Part shown: positions 8,922 through 16,308 of the stretch, in pieces
Layout of the letters: every line of letters begins with the position of its first letter
Position numbering within the stretch: position 1 is the first letter of the stretch
From: Natrinema salsiterrestre
GTDB taxonomy: Archaea > Halobacteriota > Halobacteria > Halobacteriales > Natrialbaceae
Length of the DNA: 64,000 nt
Direction: 5' to 3'
Assembly (NCBI RefSeq): GCF_029502005.1
Contig: NZ_JAMQOT010000001.1
Location: forward strand, 124,001-188,000
Program-made: the position numbers and the translations under genes
The notes under the pieces: generated by a model
What the model saw: only the letters and a program-made list of their open reading frames with translations
Databases searched by the model: none
What the model was told of the DNA's origin: nothing

Positions 8922-9054
8922 GGTGATAGTTTGGGAGTTCGAAGACCGTCGTCGCGAACGCCGTTTCACAGTCCGGACACGTGGCCGGGTCGTCTGTCGT
9001 CGCGATACGGACGTCGGTACCACAGTCGCAGTGGATGGTGATTCTCGAGACCAT
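8875..9054 (-). CDS. Small zinc-ribbon protein, copy A
   Basis: A 59-residue protein starting MVSRITIHCDCGTDVRI. Its four cysteines in CDCG and CPDC, about 17 residues apart, form a likely zinc ribbon. The C-terminal 16 residues are encoded in the sequence that also encodes the start of HalOD1 copy A in another frame. A near-identical 59-residue protein stands before copy C in the same arrangement, which supports that both frames are real. Tiny zinc-finger proteins are common and often regulatory in haloarchaea; this one is uncharacterised. Confidence 0.6.
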   Translation of the reverse strand: MVSRITIHCDCGTDVRIATTDDPATCPDCETAFATTVFELPNYHHASSTRHGTETYRGP

Positions 9055-9145
9055 GTCTATCGTGATTTGCAGGCCCCGACACGGCGGTACACAACCCAGC
9101 GAGCGCGCCAGTCGCAGCTGCGAGTAGTTGGCGGGACGTCGGCAC

Positions 9146-9320
9146 ATCTTTATTTCGCCGATGTCAATGGTGGATTGCTCCCGCTACGCGGGGGCGTGGT
9201 GTACGAGCCGGAGTGTTTGGTTGATCTTGGGCACTCCGGCTCGGCGCACTTTCGTGCGCATTCGTGCGGTACGTAATCTATCCTAAAGAACGTTAGGATA
9301 TTGACTTGTTGGGCCGGTTG
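9146..9320. repeat. Conserved multi-hairpin non-coding block, copy A
   Basis: This non-coding stretch upstream of the zinc-ribbon gene is repeated at 22916-23090. It holds a hairpin CCCGC-TAC-GCGGG (9180-9192), a long stem GAGCCGGAGTG / CACTCCGGCTC (9205-9215 with 9232-9242), a stem GCGCAC-TTTC-GTGCGC (9244-9259) and the inverted repeat TATCCTAA / TTAGGATA (9279-9300). Both copies keep the stems while the loops of the first two differ. It may be a structured RNA, an operator array or the end of a mobile element. Confidence 0.55.
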
Positions 9321-9378
9321 TGTCGCCGCCGGGATGAGAGCAGGACGAGGGCTTGCCTGGTCGCGTCGAGGAAATCGA

Positions 9379-10125
9379 TCACGGAACGTTCGACAGCCGG
9401 TCTTCGAGTTCGTCCGTCGTCGTCCACGAAAAGCACTGATCCAGCGCCTTGAGGTGGACCAGAGAATCAGTTATCACGCCGCTGTACGACGGCCTGCGAC
9501 CGCCGAGTTCGGACTCCAGATAGGACTCGAGATCCTGTGTCGAGATCGCCAGTCCGTGCTCGTGTGCGCGGTCGGCGAGCGCCTCGAGTTCCGCCTCGAG
9601 ATCGTCGGCGTGATACGCCAGTTCGACGGCTCGGGCGAGTATCGCGTCTCGCGTCGTCAGCACCGACTCGTCGTCGTATCGTTCCTCTCGGGACCGCGGA
9701 AAGAGATACGTGCGCTCGAGCAGCGTCGGGCGTTCGACGCGACCGAACTCGGCGACTGCCCCGCCGGTGTCGTGCTCGAGGACCAGCGGAATCGCGTCCG
9801 CGTAGAGGGCGTGGAGGAAGAACTTCACTTTGAGGTCCGGGACGTCGTCCGATACGTCGAGATCGGGCTGAGTGGCGAGCAGGTACGCGTAGGCGTCGTG
9901 GCGACGGTTCAGCACGTCCAGTGCCTCGTCGAGGCGATACTTGAACGGCGTTTCGTAGCTGCCGAGCACGAAATACGTCGAATGCGGCCCGAAGAGGTGT
10001 TCGTGCCGCGCTCGCATGTACGATAGCAGCCGTTCGCTATCGACGGGATCGAGCGTCACGCCGTAGAGAACGTCGTCCAGAATGAAGTCCGTGAGTTCGT
10101 CGGTGTTCTCCGGTATCTTCGCCAT
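9379..10125 (-). CDS. Haloarchaeal hypothetical protein, 248 residues
   Basis: No named family recognised. The protein is soluble, acidic and mostly helical. It starts MAKIPENTDELTDFILDDVL, has an aromatic core FGPHSTYFVLGSYETPFKYRLDEALDVLNRR (broken by several loops) and ends with HLKALDQCFSWTTTDELEDRL. The ATG at 10125 was chosen because an upstream ATG in the same frame would run into the divergent promoter. A fragment homologous to its last 25-30 codons occurs at about 11090-11190, fused to another gene. It is divergent from the winged-helix regulator at 10226, which may control it (inference from position). Confidence 0.7.
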   Translation of the reverse strand: MAKIPENTDELTDFILDDVLYGVTLDPVDSERLLSYMRARHEHLFGPHSTYFVLGSYETPFKYRLDEALDVLNRRHDAYAYLLATQPDLDVSDDVPDLKVKFFLHALYADAIPLVLEHDTGGAVAEFGRVERPTLLERTYLFPRSREERYDDESVLTTRDAILARAVELAYHADDLEAELEALADRAHEHGLAISTQDLESYLESELGGRRPSYSGVITDSLVHLKALDQCFSWTTTDELEDRLSNVP

Positions 10126-10225
10126 ACTAACCAGTGTGGAAATATAGCGTAATAACCATACTGGTCTAACGTAGGGAAGTCGAGCCCGTGTACTTATGGG
10201 CATCGCCATCGTACATTCGGGTATC

Positions 10226-10699
10226 ATGGCCGACGTCTCCGCGAATCCGCGCGCTGACCGCGAGGAAAACCCCCTGGAGCGCCAGCGCGAGCTGATGGAA
10301 CTGCTGTCACAGGAAACGCGACACAGCATCGTTCAGGCGCTGCTGGGGCACCCGAAACTCCTCGCGTCGTCGGCCGAACTCAACCATTTCGTCCCGAGCA
10401 AATCGAAGAAGACCGTCGAAGAGCAACTGGAGGTGCTCGTCGACGCGGGGATCTTCGCCCTCTACGAGTATCCCCCGAACGAGGACCGTCGCGGCCTGCC
10501 GTGGAAGTTCTACGGCCTCACCGAGTACGGTGCCGACGTCCTCGGGGATTTCAACTACCTCGAGGGCGTCCCGATGGCGCGGGCCGTCCACCGGAAAACG
10601 CGGAAACCCGAGCAGATCGAGCGACACGAAGCGGCTCCGCGACCGCCCCTCCCGGAATCGGTCCGGGCGACGTTCCGACTCGACGAGGAAACGGACTGA
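10226..10699 (+). CDS. Winged-helix (ArsR-like) transcriptional regulator
   Basis: A 157-residue DNA-binding protein. The helix-turn-helix region runs from RQRELMELLSQETRHSIVQALLGHP through LNHFVPSKSKKTVEEQLEVLVDAGI, a pattern found in many haloarchaeal ArsR/MarR-like regulators, and is followed by a wing (YPPNEDRRGLPWKFYGLTEYG). The C-terminal 40 residues are charged and probably disordered. The ATG at 10226 was preferred to one ten codons upstream. It is transcribed away from the 248-residue hypothetical gene across a 100-nt AT-rich gap, a common layout for a local regulator. No ligand domain is visible. Confidence 0.82.
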   Translation: MADVSANPRADREENPLERQRELMELLSQETRHSIVQALLGHPKLLASSAELNHFVPSKSKKTVEEQLEVLVDAGIFALYEYPPNEDRRGLPWKFYGLTEYGADVLGDFNYLEGVPMARAVHRKTRKPEQIERHEAAPRPPLPESVRATFRLDEETD

Positions 10700-10827
10700 C
10701 GGACGGCGCGATCGTCCCCACCGACGCTCGCGGAGACCGGCACTGCGCGCGAACACGGACGCCTATCGGACGGGCTGGCGAGACACCGTGGAAATCCGGC
10801 TCGAGGGAGCCGAGTAGTTCTCGGACA

Positions 10828-11069
10828 ATTCCGCCTGCCGACTCGTTACTGAGCCCCGTCGAGCACTACCACCTCCTCCGGGCCGGGGCCGATCACGATG
10901 CAGTAGTCGCCGTACGCGAGGCGAACGGTGACGGCGGCGCTCGACTCGAGGACGGCGGTCAGCGCCTCAGGGTCGACGGCCTCGTACAGCGGCGGCAAGG
11001 CTGACCGATCACAGTCCTCACGGGCCGCGATACGTTTCAGTGCCGTGGCGAGTGCTGAGTGCATGGTGG
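10828..11069. repeat. Direct repeat B (HalOD1 region), left flank of the RiPP locus
   Basis: About 240 nt here match 22457-22698 in the same orientation with few differences, starting at TTCCGCCTGCCGACTCG just beyond the HalOD1 stop and running through the HalOD1 start codon. The proteins encoded by the two copies differ at only two of 72 residues. The pair brackets the ABC-LanM-peptide locus. Confidence 0.8.
10846..11064 (-). CDS. HalOD1 output domain protein, copy B
   Basis: A 72-residue stand-alone HalOD1 domain. It matches copy C (22475-22693) at all but two positions (Ser3 for Pro, Leu69 for Ile), while copy A is clearly more divergent. The zinc-ribbon gene that precedes copies A and C is broken here: only the overlapping 3' end remains, joined to foreign sequence. 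Function unknown; HalOD1 domains are considered output modules of haloarchaeal signal transduction. Confidence 0.78.
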   Translation of the reverse strand: MHSALATALKRIAAREDCDRSALPPLYEAVDPEALTAVLESSAAVTVRLAYGDYCIVIGPGPEEVVVLDGAQ

Positions 11070-11224
11070 TAGTTTGGGAGTTCGAAGACTGTCGTCGTCC
11101 ACGAGAAGTATTGAGCCAAGGCCTCGAGGTGGAGGGGGTAGTCGTTGACGCCGTACTTTACGGCCTGGTCACGCCGTTCGTCACGGTTGCTGTCGTTCTG
11201 AGCGGTGTGCCAGGGGGAGGACAA
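11018..11224 (-). pseudogene. Chimeric remnant: end of a 248-residue-protein paralogue fused to a zinc-ribbon tail
   Basis: The open frame reads HLEALAQYFSWTTT, matching HLKALDQCFSWTTT near the end of the 9379-10125 protein, and then switches to VFELPNYHHALSTRHGTETYRGP-like sequence that is the tail of the zinc-ribbon protein before HalOD1. The switch lies in a shared GTCGTCGT tract around 11088-11098. Both parents occur intact nearby at 8875-9054 and 9379-10125. This looks like a deletion or recombination scar rather than a working gene. Confidence 0.6.
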
Positions 11225-11268
11225 AAGACATTTATCCTAACCATACATTATTACTTAACGAAATATAG

Positions 11269-12138
11269 ATGGAGAAACTTACTGTAGCTGACCTCGGAAA
11301 GCAGTACGGTGACACCTGGGCGCTTCGCGATGTAACGTTCTCCTGCTCCGAGGGTGTTGTCGGGCTCCTCGGTCCCAACGGTGCTGGAAAGTCGACGCTC
11401 ATGCGGATCCTGACCACGTTCCAGCAGCCGACGGAAGGGTCGGTTCACTGGAATGGCACCGACGTGACCGACGAGCCCGGTTCGATCCGGGAAGAACTGG
11501 GCTACCTTCCACAGGAGTTCGGCGTCTACCCGAACCTGACGGCCGAAGAGTTCCTGGAGTACCTGGCTGGCATTCGAGGTATCGCCGACGCCGAGGACCG
11601 TATCGACGAGTTACTCGAACTCGTCAACCTCGAGAACGATCGGGCCCGCGCTCTGGGCGGATTTTCGGGCGGCATGAAACAGCGTATCGGCATCGCACAA
11701 TGCCTGCTCGCGGACCCCGAGTTACTGGTCGTCGACGAACCGACCGTCGGGCTTGACCCGGAGGAACGAGTCCGGTTCCGGAATCTCCTATCCGAACTCG
11801 CCGAGGACCGGATCGTCGTCCTCTCGACGCACATCGTCTCGGATATCGAGGAGGCGGCCACAGAGATCGCCCTCCTCTCCGACGGGGAGTTGCTCCTGCA
11901 CGACCGTCCGGCCGCCCTGCTCGATCGGGCGGCCGGGGCTGTCTGGGAATGGGACGTTTCTGACGCCGAGCTGCCGGCGGTGAAACGCGACTATATCGTC
12001 AGTGGATCGACACGGACCCGGAACGGCGTTCGAGCCCGTATCGTCAGCCCTGAGTCACCGTCCCCGGACGCCGAGCAAGTGGAACCGACGCTCGAGGACG
12101 CTTACCTCCGGACCACGAACGGAGGCGAGCGGACGTGA
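11269..12138 (+). CDS. ABC transporter ATP-binding protein
   Basis: A 289-residue ABC ATPase: Walker A GPNGAGKST (about residues 35-43), Q-loop GYLPQEFGVYPNLT, signature FSGGMKQR, Walker B LLVVDEPTVGLDP and the H-loop LSTHIV. The type matches ATPases that pair with ABC-2 permeases for export of peptides, drugs or lipids. A C-terminal extension of about 75 residues follows the core. Its stop overlaps the GTG start of the permease gene (GTGA), so the two are coupled. It starts just inside direct repeat B, directly divergent from HalOD1 copy B. Export of, or self-protection against, the peptide made by the neighbouring locus is the likely role (inference). Confidence 0.9.
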   Translation: MEKLTVADLGKQYGDTWALRDVTFSCSEGVVGLLGPNGAGKSTLMRILTTFQQPTEGSVHWNGTDVTDEPGSIREELGYLPQEFGVYPNLTAEEFLEYLAGIRGIADAEDRIDELLELVNLENDRARALGGFSGGMKQRIGIAQCLLADPELLVVDEPTVGLDPEERVRFRNLLSELAEDRIVVLSTHIVSDIEEAATEIALLSDGELLLHDRPAALLDRAAGAVWEWDVSDAELPAVKRDYIVSGSTRTRNGVRARIVSPESPSPDAEQVEPTLEDAYLRTTNGGERT

Positions 12139-13715
12139 TAACGGAGACCCTGGCCGTCGCGCGGGCAGATTTCAGACAGCGGGCGCGGACGAAAAAGTGG
12201 CTGGTCGTCCCCGTACTGCTGGCGTACTTCGCCAAACTCATCACGGTCGATACGTCCCTCGTCGTCGCCGAGGAGTACACCGGCGTGCCGACAGCCGCCT
12301 GGTACGGGGCGATGCTCTGTGCCATCGGGACGTTACTGCTGTTCTTGTTCGGGTTCTCCCTCGTCCGCGGTGGGATCACCAGAGATCGACAGCCCGGCCT
12401 CGCGGAACTCATCTCGACTGCCCCGCTTTCGAACACCAGCTATCTCCTCGGGAAGTGGCTGAGTAATATCCTGCTACTGACGGTCACAACCGGTGTTCTC
12501 GCCGGGTTGACTGCGGTGGCGTTCCTGCTTCAGGGGACCGGGTCGTTCGACGCCTGGGCGCTGTTCGCACCGTACCTTTTCGTTACGATACCGACGATGG
12601 CTGTCGTCGCAGCCGCGGCAGTCTGCTTCGAGAGCAATCGGTTCATGCGCGGAACCGGAGGGAACGTGCTGTACGTGTTCGTAGCGATCGCTGTCATCCT
12701 CCTCGGGACGTCCGCGACCGAGTTGCTCGACGTCGCTGGTGTCCACATCTTCCGACGGAGTATGGGGGTCGCCATCGCCGAGCAGCACCCCAGCTTCGAC
12801 GGCAGGGGGATCAGTTTCTTCTATACGAACTCCGTGTCGGAGCTGAAGACCTTCACCTGGTCGGGTGTCGAATGGTCTGCCGAGCACGTCCTGTCTCGGC
12901 TTCCATTGCTCCTCATCGCTAGTGGCCTGCTGGTGACTGGACACCTCTCGTTCAACAGGCTCGACGACTCCGGACTGTGGACGTTCCGCTCGTTCATCCC
13001 GTTCGGTTCCAACGGGGACGATGCGGGCGAGCAGTCTGATTCCGCTTCCCCTTCCGCAGCCCTTGCACCGACCGATGAATCCCTCTCGAGCCCCGGGTCG
13101 CTGTCACCAGTGACACGGACCGGCTTCCAGTTCAAGCGCGTGTTCGTCTCTGAACTTCGGCTCGCGGTACAGGGCCGCCCGCGGTGGTGGTACGTCGCCT
13201 GCGTCCTCGCAGTGCTGTTGTCGTTCGTCCCGTCCGTCGACGCCCTCCGATCAGCCGTCCTCCCGCTCGCACTGCTCCTGCCGCTTTCACTGTGGTCCGA
13301 ACTGGGGACGCGAGAGCAAATCCACCGAACCGAGGAGCTGGTATTCGTTACGGGCGGGCCATACGCGTTGCTCGCTGCCTCGTATCTCGCCGCCGTCACC
13401 GTCGGCCTGGCGATTACGCTGCCCGCGGGGCTTATTTTCGCGATCAACGGGGCATCCGGTGCGATGTTCGCCTGGATCGTCGGGCTGCTCGCCCTCCCGG
13501 CGATCGCGTTCGCACTCGGAACGTGGACTGGGAGTCAGCGCGCATTCGAGACCACGTATCTGGTCGCCTGGTACGCGGGCCCGATGAACGGGTTCCGTCC
13601 ACTCGATTACATCGGTGCACACGAAGCGACAGTCGGCTCCGGTGTCACAGCCGCGTATCTCGTTCTGGCCGTCGTGGCATTGGGTGCGACTGCGTTCGCC
13701 CGTCGACGGACGTAA
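12135..13715 (+). CDS. ABC transporter permease, ABC-2-like
   Basis: A 526-residue membrane protein beginning with GTG inside the stop codon of the ATPase gene. About six hydrophobic segments in each half are separated by a hydrophilic, Ser/Asp-rich linker (about residues 295-335), so it looks like two permease halves in one chain. The first half has the ABC-2 style QPGLAELISTAPLSNTSYLLGKWLSN motif after TM2. The second half restarts with FVSELRLAVQGRPRWWY. Together with the ATPase it forms a complete exporter. It converges with the lipoprotein gene at 13823. Confidence 0.85.
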   Translation: MITETLAVARADFRQRARTKKWLVVPVLLAYFAKLITVDTSLVVAEEYTGVPTAAWYGAMLCAIGTLLLFLFGFSLVRGGITRDRQPGLAELISTAPLSNTSYLLGKWLSNILLLTVTTGVLAGLTAVAFLLQGTGSFDAWALFAPYLFVTIPTMAVVAAAAVCFESNRFMRGTGGNVLYVFVAIAVILLGTSATELLDVAGVHIFRRSMGVAIAEQHPSFDGRGISFFYTNSVSELKTFTWSGVEWSAEHVLSRLPLLLIASGLLVTGHLSFNRLDDSGLWTFRSFIPFGSNGDDAGEQSDSASPSAALAPTDESLSSPGSLSPVTRTGFQFKRVFVSELRLAVQGRPRWWYVACVLAVLLSFVPSVDALRSAVLPLALLLPLSLWSELGTREQIHRTEELVFVTGGPYALLAASYLAAVTVGLAITLPAGLIFAINGASGAMFAWIVGLLALPAIAFALGTWTGSQRAFETTYLVAWYAGPMNGFRPLDYIGAHEATVGSGVTAAYLVLAVVALGATAFARRRT

Positions 13716-13822
13716 GTCTCGTATCGGTCAGTGAACTCGGGCAGGAACCGAATCGTCCGCGTCCCACCGCTGACCGAGACGCTCGGAGTGGTCCCAGACC
13801 CCCACCTGATGGTCAACGCCGC

Positions 13823-14191
13823 TCAGACCGTTTTTTCGAACGTTATCGCGTCCTCGATATCGATATGGAGCGATGTCTCCTCACCAACCTCGAACGACTC
13901 CGTATTACTGAGGTCACCATCGACCGTCACAGTCAACGTCACGGTGCCCGAGGACGGGAGGACGCCGTCTTCGGTGACCTCGCTGTCCGCCGAGAGAGAC
14001 ACCGTGTCCGCGAACAGCGCTTCGTCCGATCCGTCGACGAGTTCGAGTTCGATCGAGATTTTTCCCTGGCGATCGTTTGTGACGACCAGGTCATCGTCGC
14101 CGCCGACGACGTATCCGCACCCGCTCAGTGCCGCAGCACTCGTTACAGCTACCATTGTCAGCGCGTTCCGTCTAGTGAAGTTATGTGACAT
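13823..14191 (-). CDS. Predicted Tat-exported lipoprotein
   Basis: A 122-residue secreted protein. The N-terminus TRRNALTMVAVTSAAALSGC combines a twin-arginine signal with a lipobox, so the mature protein should start at the cysteine near residue 25 and be lipid-anchored outside the cell. The mature part is an acidic, beta-rich domain of about 95 residues with no recognised family. An AT-rich box about 20 nt before the ATG suggests its own promoter. It lies at the end of the LanM operon and beside the ABC exporter, so an immunity or substrate-binding role is possible (inference from position only). Confidence 0.75.
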   Translation of the reverse strand: MSHNFTRRNALTMVAVTSAAALSGCGYVVGGDDDLVVTNDRQGKISIELELVDGSDEALFADTVSLSADSEVTEDGVLPSSGTVTLTVTVDGDLSNTESFEVGEETSLHIDIEDAITFEKTV

Positions 14192-14296
14192 ATATTGGTA
14201 TCATAGACATATTTAATTAATCCTTACGGTAATTAGATACAACTAGCTGTGAATGCGGGGCCGATCCTGGCGAACGTCGTTGCGCTGGACTATCGG

Positions 14297-16303
14297 TCAG
14301 CCGTCCGGTGCCCTGCAGGCCGGAGCGTGAACGCCCTCGAGACACGCCCGAATGTGGTCGACCTGTTCGTTCAGGTCCGCTTCCGACGCGGCTTCGAGGC
14401 GGTCACGACAGCGGTCGAGGCCGGCAGAATCGACTTTCACGCCGACTGGCTCGCCCCGGTGCCTGATCTTCCTCTCGTCCGATCGACACGTGAACCGGGG
14501 TTTCTCCAGGCGCCGCAACGCCGCTCGCTCGGCGGCGTACATCGACGTGGTCCCTGAGGCACCTCCGTCCTCGAACAGCGGCACCGCCAACTGTTCCATC
14601 CGTCGCCCGAACCGCGCTCCGTCGTGAAGCGCCTCGGTCGTCGTCAAGGACTTGAGCACCTCGGTGTACCAGCCTCGGTAAAGGAACCGGGTCGCGACGC
14701 CCTCGAAGACAGCGAGCAGGCCGTCCTTACCGAACAGTCGGCCACGGTCGCGGAGGGTCAGCATCGTGCTGTACGCCTGCTCGAACCCACTCGTCAGTTC
14801 CTCGCTGTACGCGCTGGGCGGCTGGTCGCGCCCGTCGAGCCGTGGCACGTTCCTCGACCGATCCACAGTCACCGGCTGTTGCTCGATAGTCATCACGTCG
14901 GACCGTCCCGAGACGACGACCGGTTTAGTGAGCCCGTTCAGGGCTGCTTCTGTCGAAGAGACACCGAGACCGGCAATGGCGGTCGCCATCCCCGCCTGTT
15001 GGTCGCCTGTCGCCGGTAACAGGCTCGTTAGGCGAACGCTCCCCTGGAACGCCAGTTCGACGTCGCTGCCGGTTGGTTTCCTCTCGGCTGCCATATACGG
15101 ATGCAGAACCGTTTCGACGTCGATCAGGAGCGGTTGCTCGCCGTTGACGACAAGGTTATCGGCCGAACAGTCGTGCATCTCGAACAGGTAGGCCAGACAG
15201 GTCAGCGCCCCTGCACGCTCGTAGTATCGGGCGACAGCCTCTGTATCGTCGGGCGCATCGTACTCGACCCACTCCATCCACCCGTAGCCATCCCGGCACA
15301 GGAACCGTGGCGTGTCGAACGCCGGTGTCGGGAGGTGGTCGTCTATTCTGTCGAGGACCCGGTAGAACGCGGCCCCTGCGTCCACCGGCCGCGGTTTGTA
15401 CACCACCGAGAGTCCACAGTCGAACTCGAGGCGCAGCAGCGCTCGGTGGGTTCCGAACGTCTCGGTTCCGAGCGGTTCGAGTGACGTCACGTCCCCGAGC
15501 GCCCCCTCGACATCGAACGCCTCGGCCAGTCGGGACCGGTCCGCCGCCAAGCGAGCACAGACGGTCCGGAGCTGGTCGTCCCACTGTCGGGTCGCCGTCG
15601 CGAGTAGGCGGGCGAACATCGGATACGCGCGGCAGAGATCGGCGAATCCGCCCGCGAACAGGTACTTGACGTATCCGTCGTAGTGTGATGTTGGCAGCGT
15701 GTCGAACTCGGCCGGGTCAGCGTCGGCAAGGTCGGGATCTTGGGCAGCGACGTTCCCCCGGAACTCCGAGACGAGAAGACGACAGAACTGCTCTTCGAAC
15801 CGGTCCCGGAACCAGTCGAACAGAGACCAGAACGCGGACTGCGACAGGGAGGTTTCGGCGATCGTGTCCCGGGTTCGCTCGAACGTCGACGCGGCGATCG
15901 CGGCCGACAGTTCACCGAACGGCCTCTCCTCCGGTTCCTCGCCGGGTTCGAACGCGCCGAGCACGTCGGCAGACCGGCCTGCAGTGGCCGGAGACTGACT
16001 CTGGACATTGTCGACGAGCGATTCGAGGTGGTCGACCCACGATGGAATGGGCTCATCGTCCCTGAGGTGAGGATCGTAGAACGCCCGTGCACATGCCGCT
16101 GGAGTCCCCACCAGCGAATCGACGCGGCGGTTGAGCCCTGTATCGGAGAACAGCTGCCGCCAGGCATCGAACACTGCCTCACTGGACCCTCTGTTGGGCT
16201 GTGACGGATACGCCAGTGTATCTTCAGTTTCGAGCCGCTCCATGAGGGTCCGAGCTGACCCGACGATCCGTCTCTTCTCGGCGGTATTGAATATCTCACT
16301 CAT
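14297..16303 (-). CDS. LanM-type lanthipeptide dehydratase without a cyclase domain
   Basis: A 668-residue protein matching the N-terminal dehydratase (DUF4135) half of class II lanthipeptide synthetases. This half phosphorylates Ser/Thr of a precursor peptide and eliminates phosphate to give dehydroamino acids. Kinase-like features are VYKPRP (Lys303), the catalytic stretch MHDCSADNLVV (Asp378, Asn383) and PLLIDVETV (Asp395, Glu397). In usual LanM proteins the second motif reads D-x-H-x-x-N; here Ser380 replaces the His. The chain ends after the ERAALRRLEKPRF block and a linker helix, where LanM normally continues for 300-400 residues as a zinc-dependent LanC cyclase. No CxG/CHG zinc ligands are present, and no LanC gene is seen nearby. 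PoyF of polytheonamide synthesis is a known dehydratase-only precedent. Its start lies 5 nt after the MFS gene. Confidence 0.85.
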   Translation of the reverse strand: MSEIFNTAEKRRIVGSARTLMERLETEDTLAYPSQPNRGSSEAVFDAWRQLFSDTGLNRRVDSLVGTPAACARAFYDPHLRDDEPIPSWVDHLESLVDNVQSQSPATAGRSADVLGAFEPGEEPEERPFGELSAAIAASTFERTRDTIAETSLSQSAFWSLFDWFRDRFEEQFCRLLVSEFRGNVAAQDPDLADADPAEFDTLPTSHYDGYVKYLFAGGFADLCRAYPMFARLLATATRQWDDQLRTVCARLAADRSRLAEAFDVEGALGDVTSLEPLGTETFGTHRALLRLEFDCGLSVVYKPRPVDAGAAFYRVLDRIDDHLPTPAFDTPRFLCRDGYGWMEWVEYDAPDDTEAVARYYERAGALTCLAYLFEMHDCSADNLVVNGEQPLLIDVETVLHPYMAAERKPTGSDVELAFQGSVRLTSLLPATGDQQAGMATAIAGLGVSSTEAALNGLTKPVVVSGRSDVMTIEQQPVTVDRSRNVPRLDGRDQPPSAYSEELTSGFEQAYSTMLTLRDRGRLFGKDGLLAVFEGVATRFLYRGWYTEVLKSLTTTEALHDGARFGRRMEQLAVPLFEDGGASGTTSMYAAERAALRRLEKPRFTCRSDERKIRHRGEPVGVKVDSAGLDRCRDRLEAASEADLNEQVDHIRACLEGVHAPACRAPDG

Positions 16304-16308
16304 TGGCC

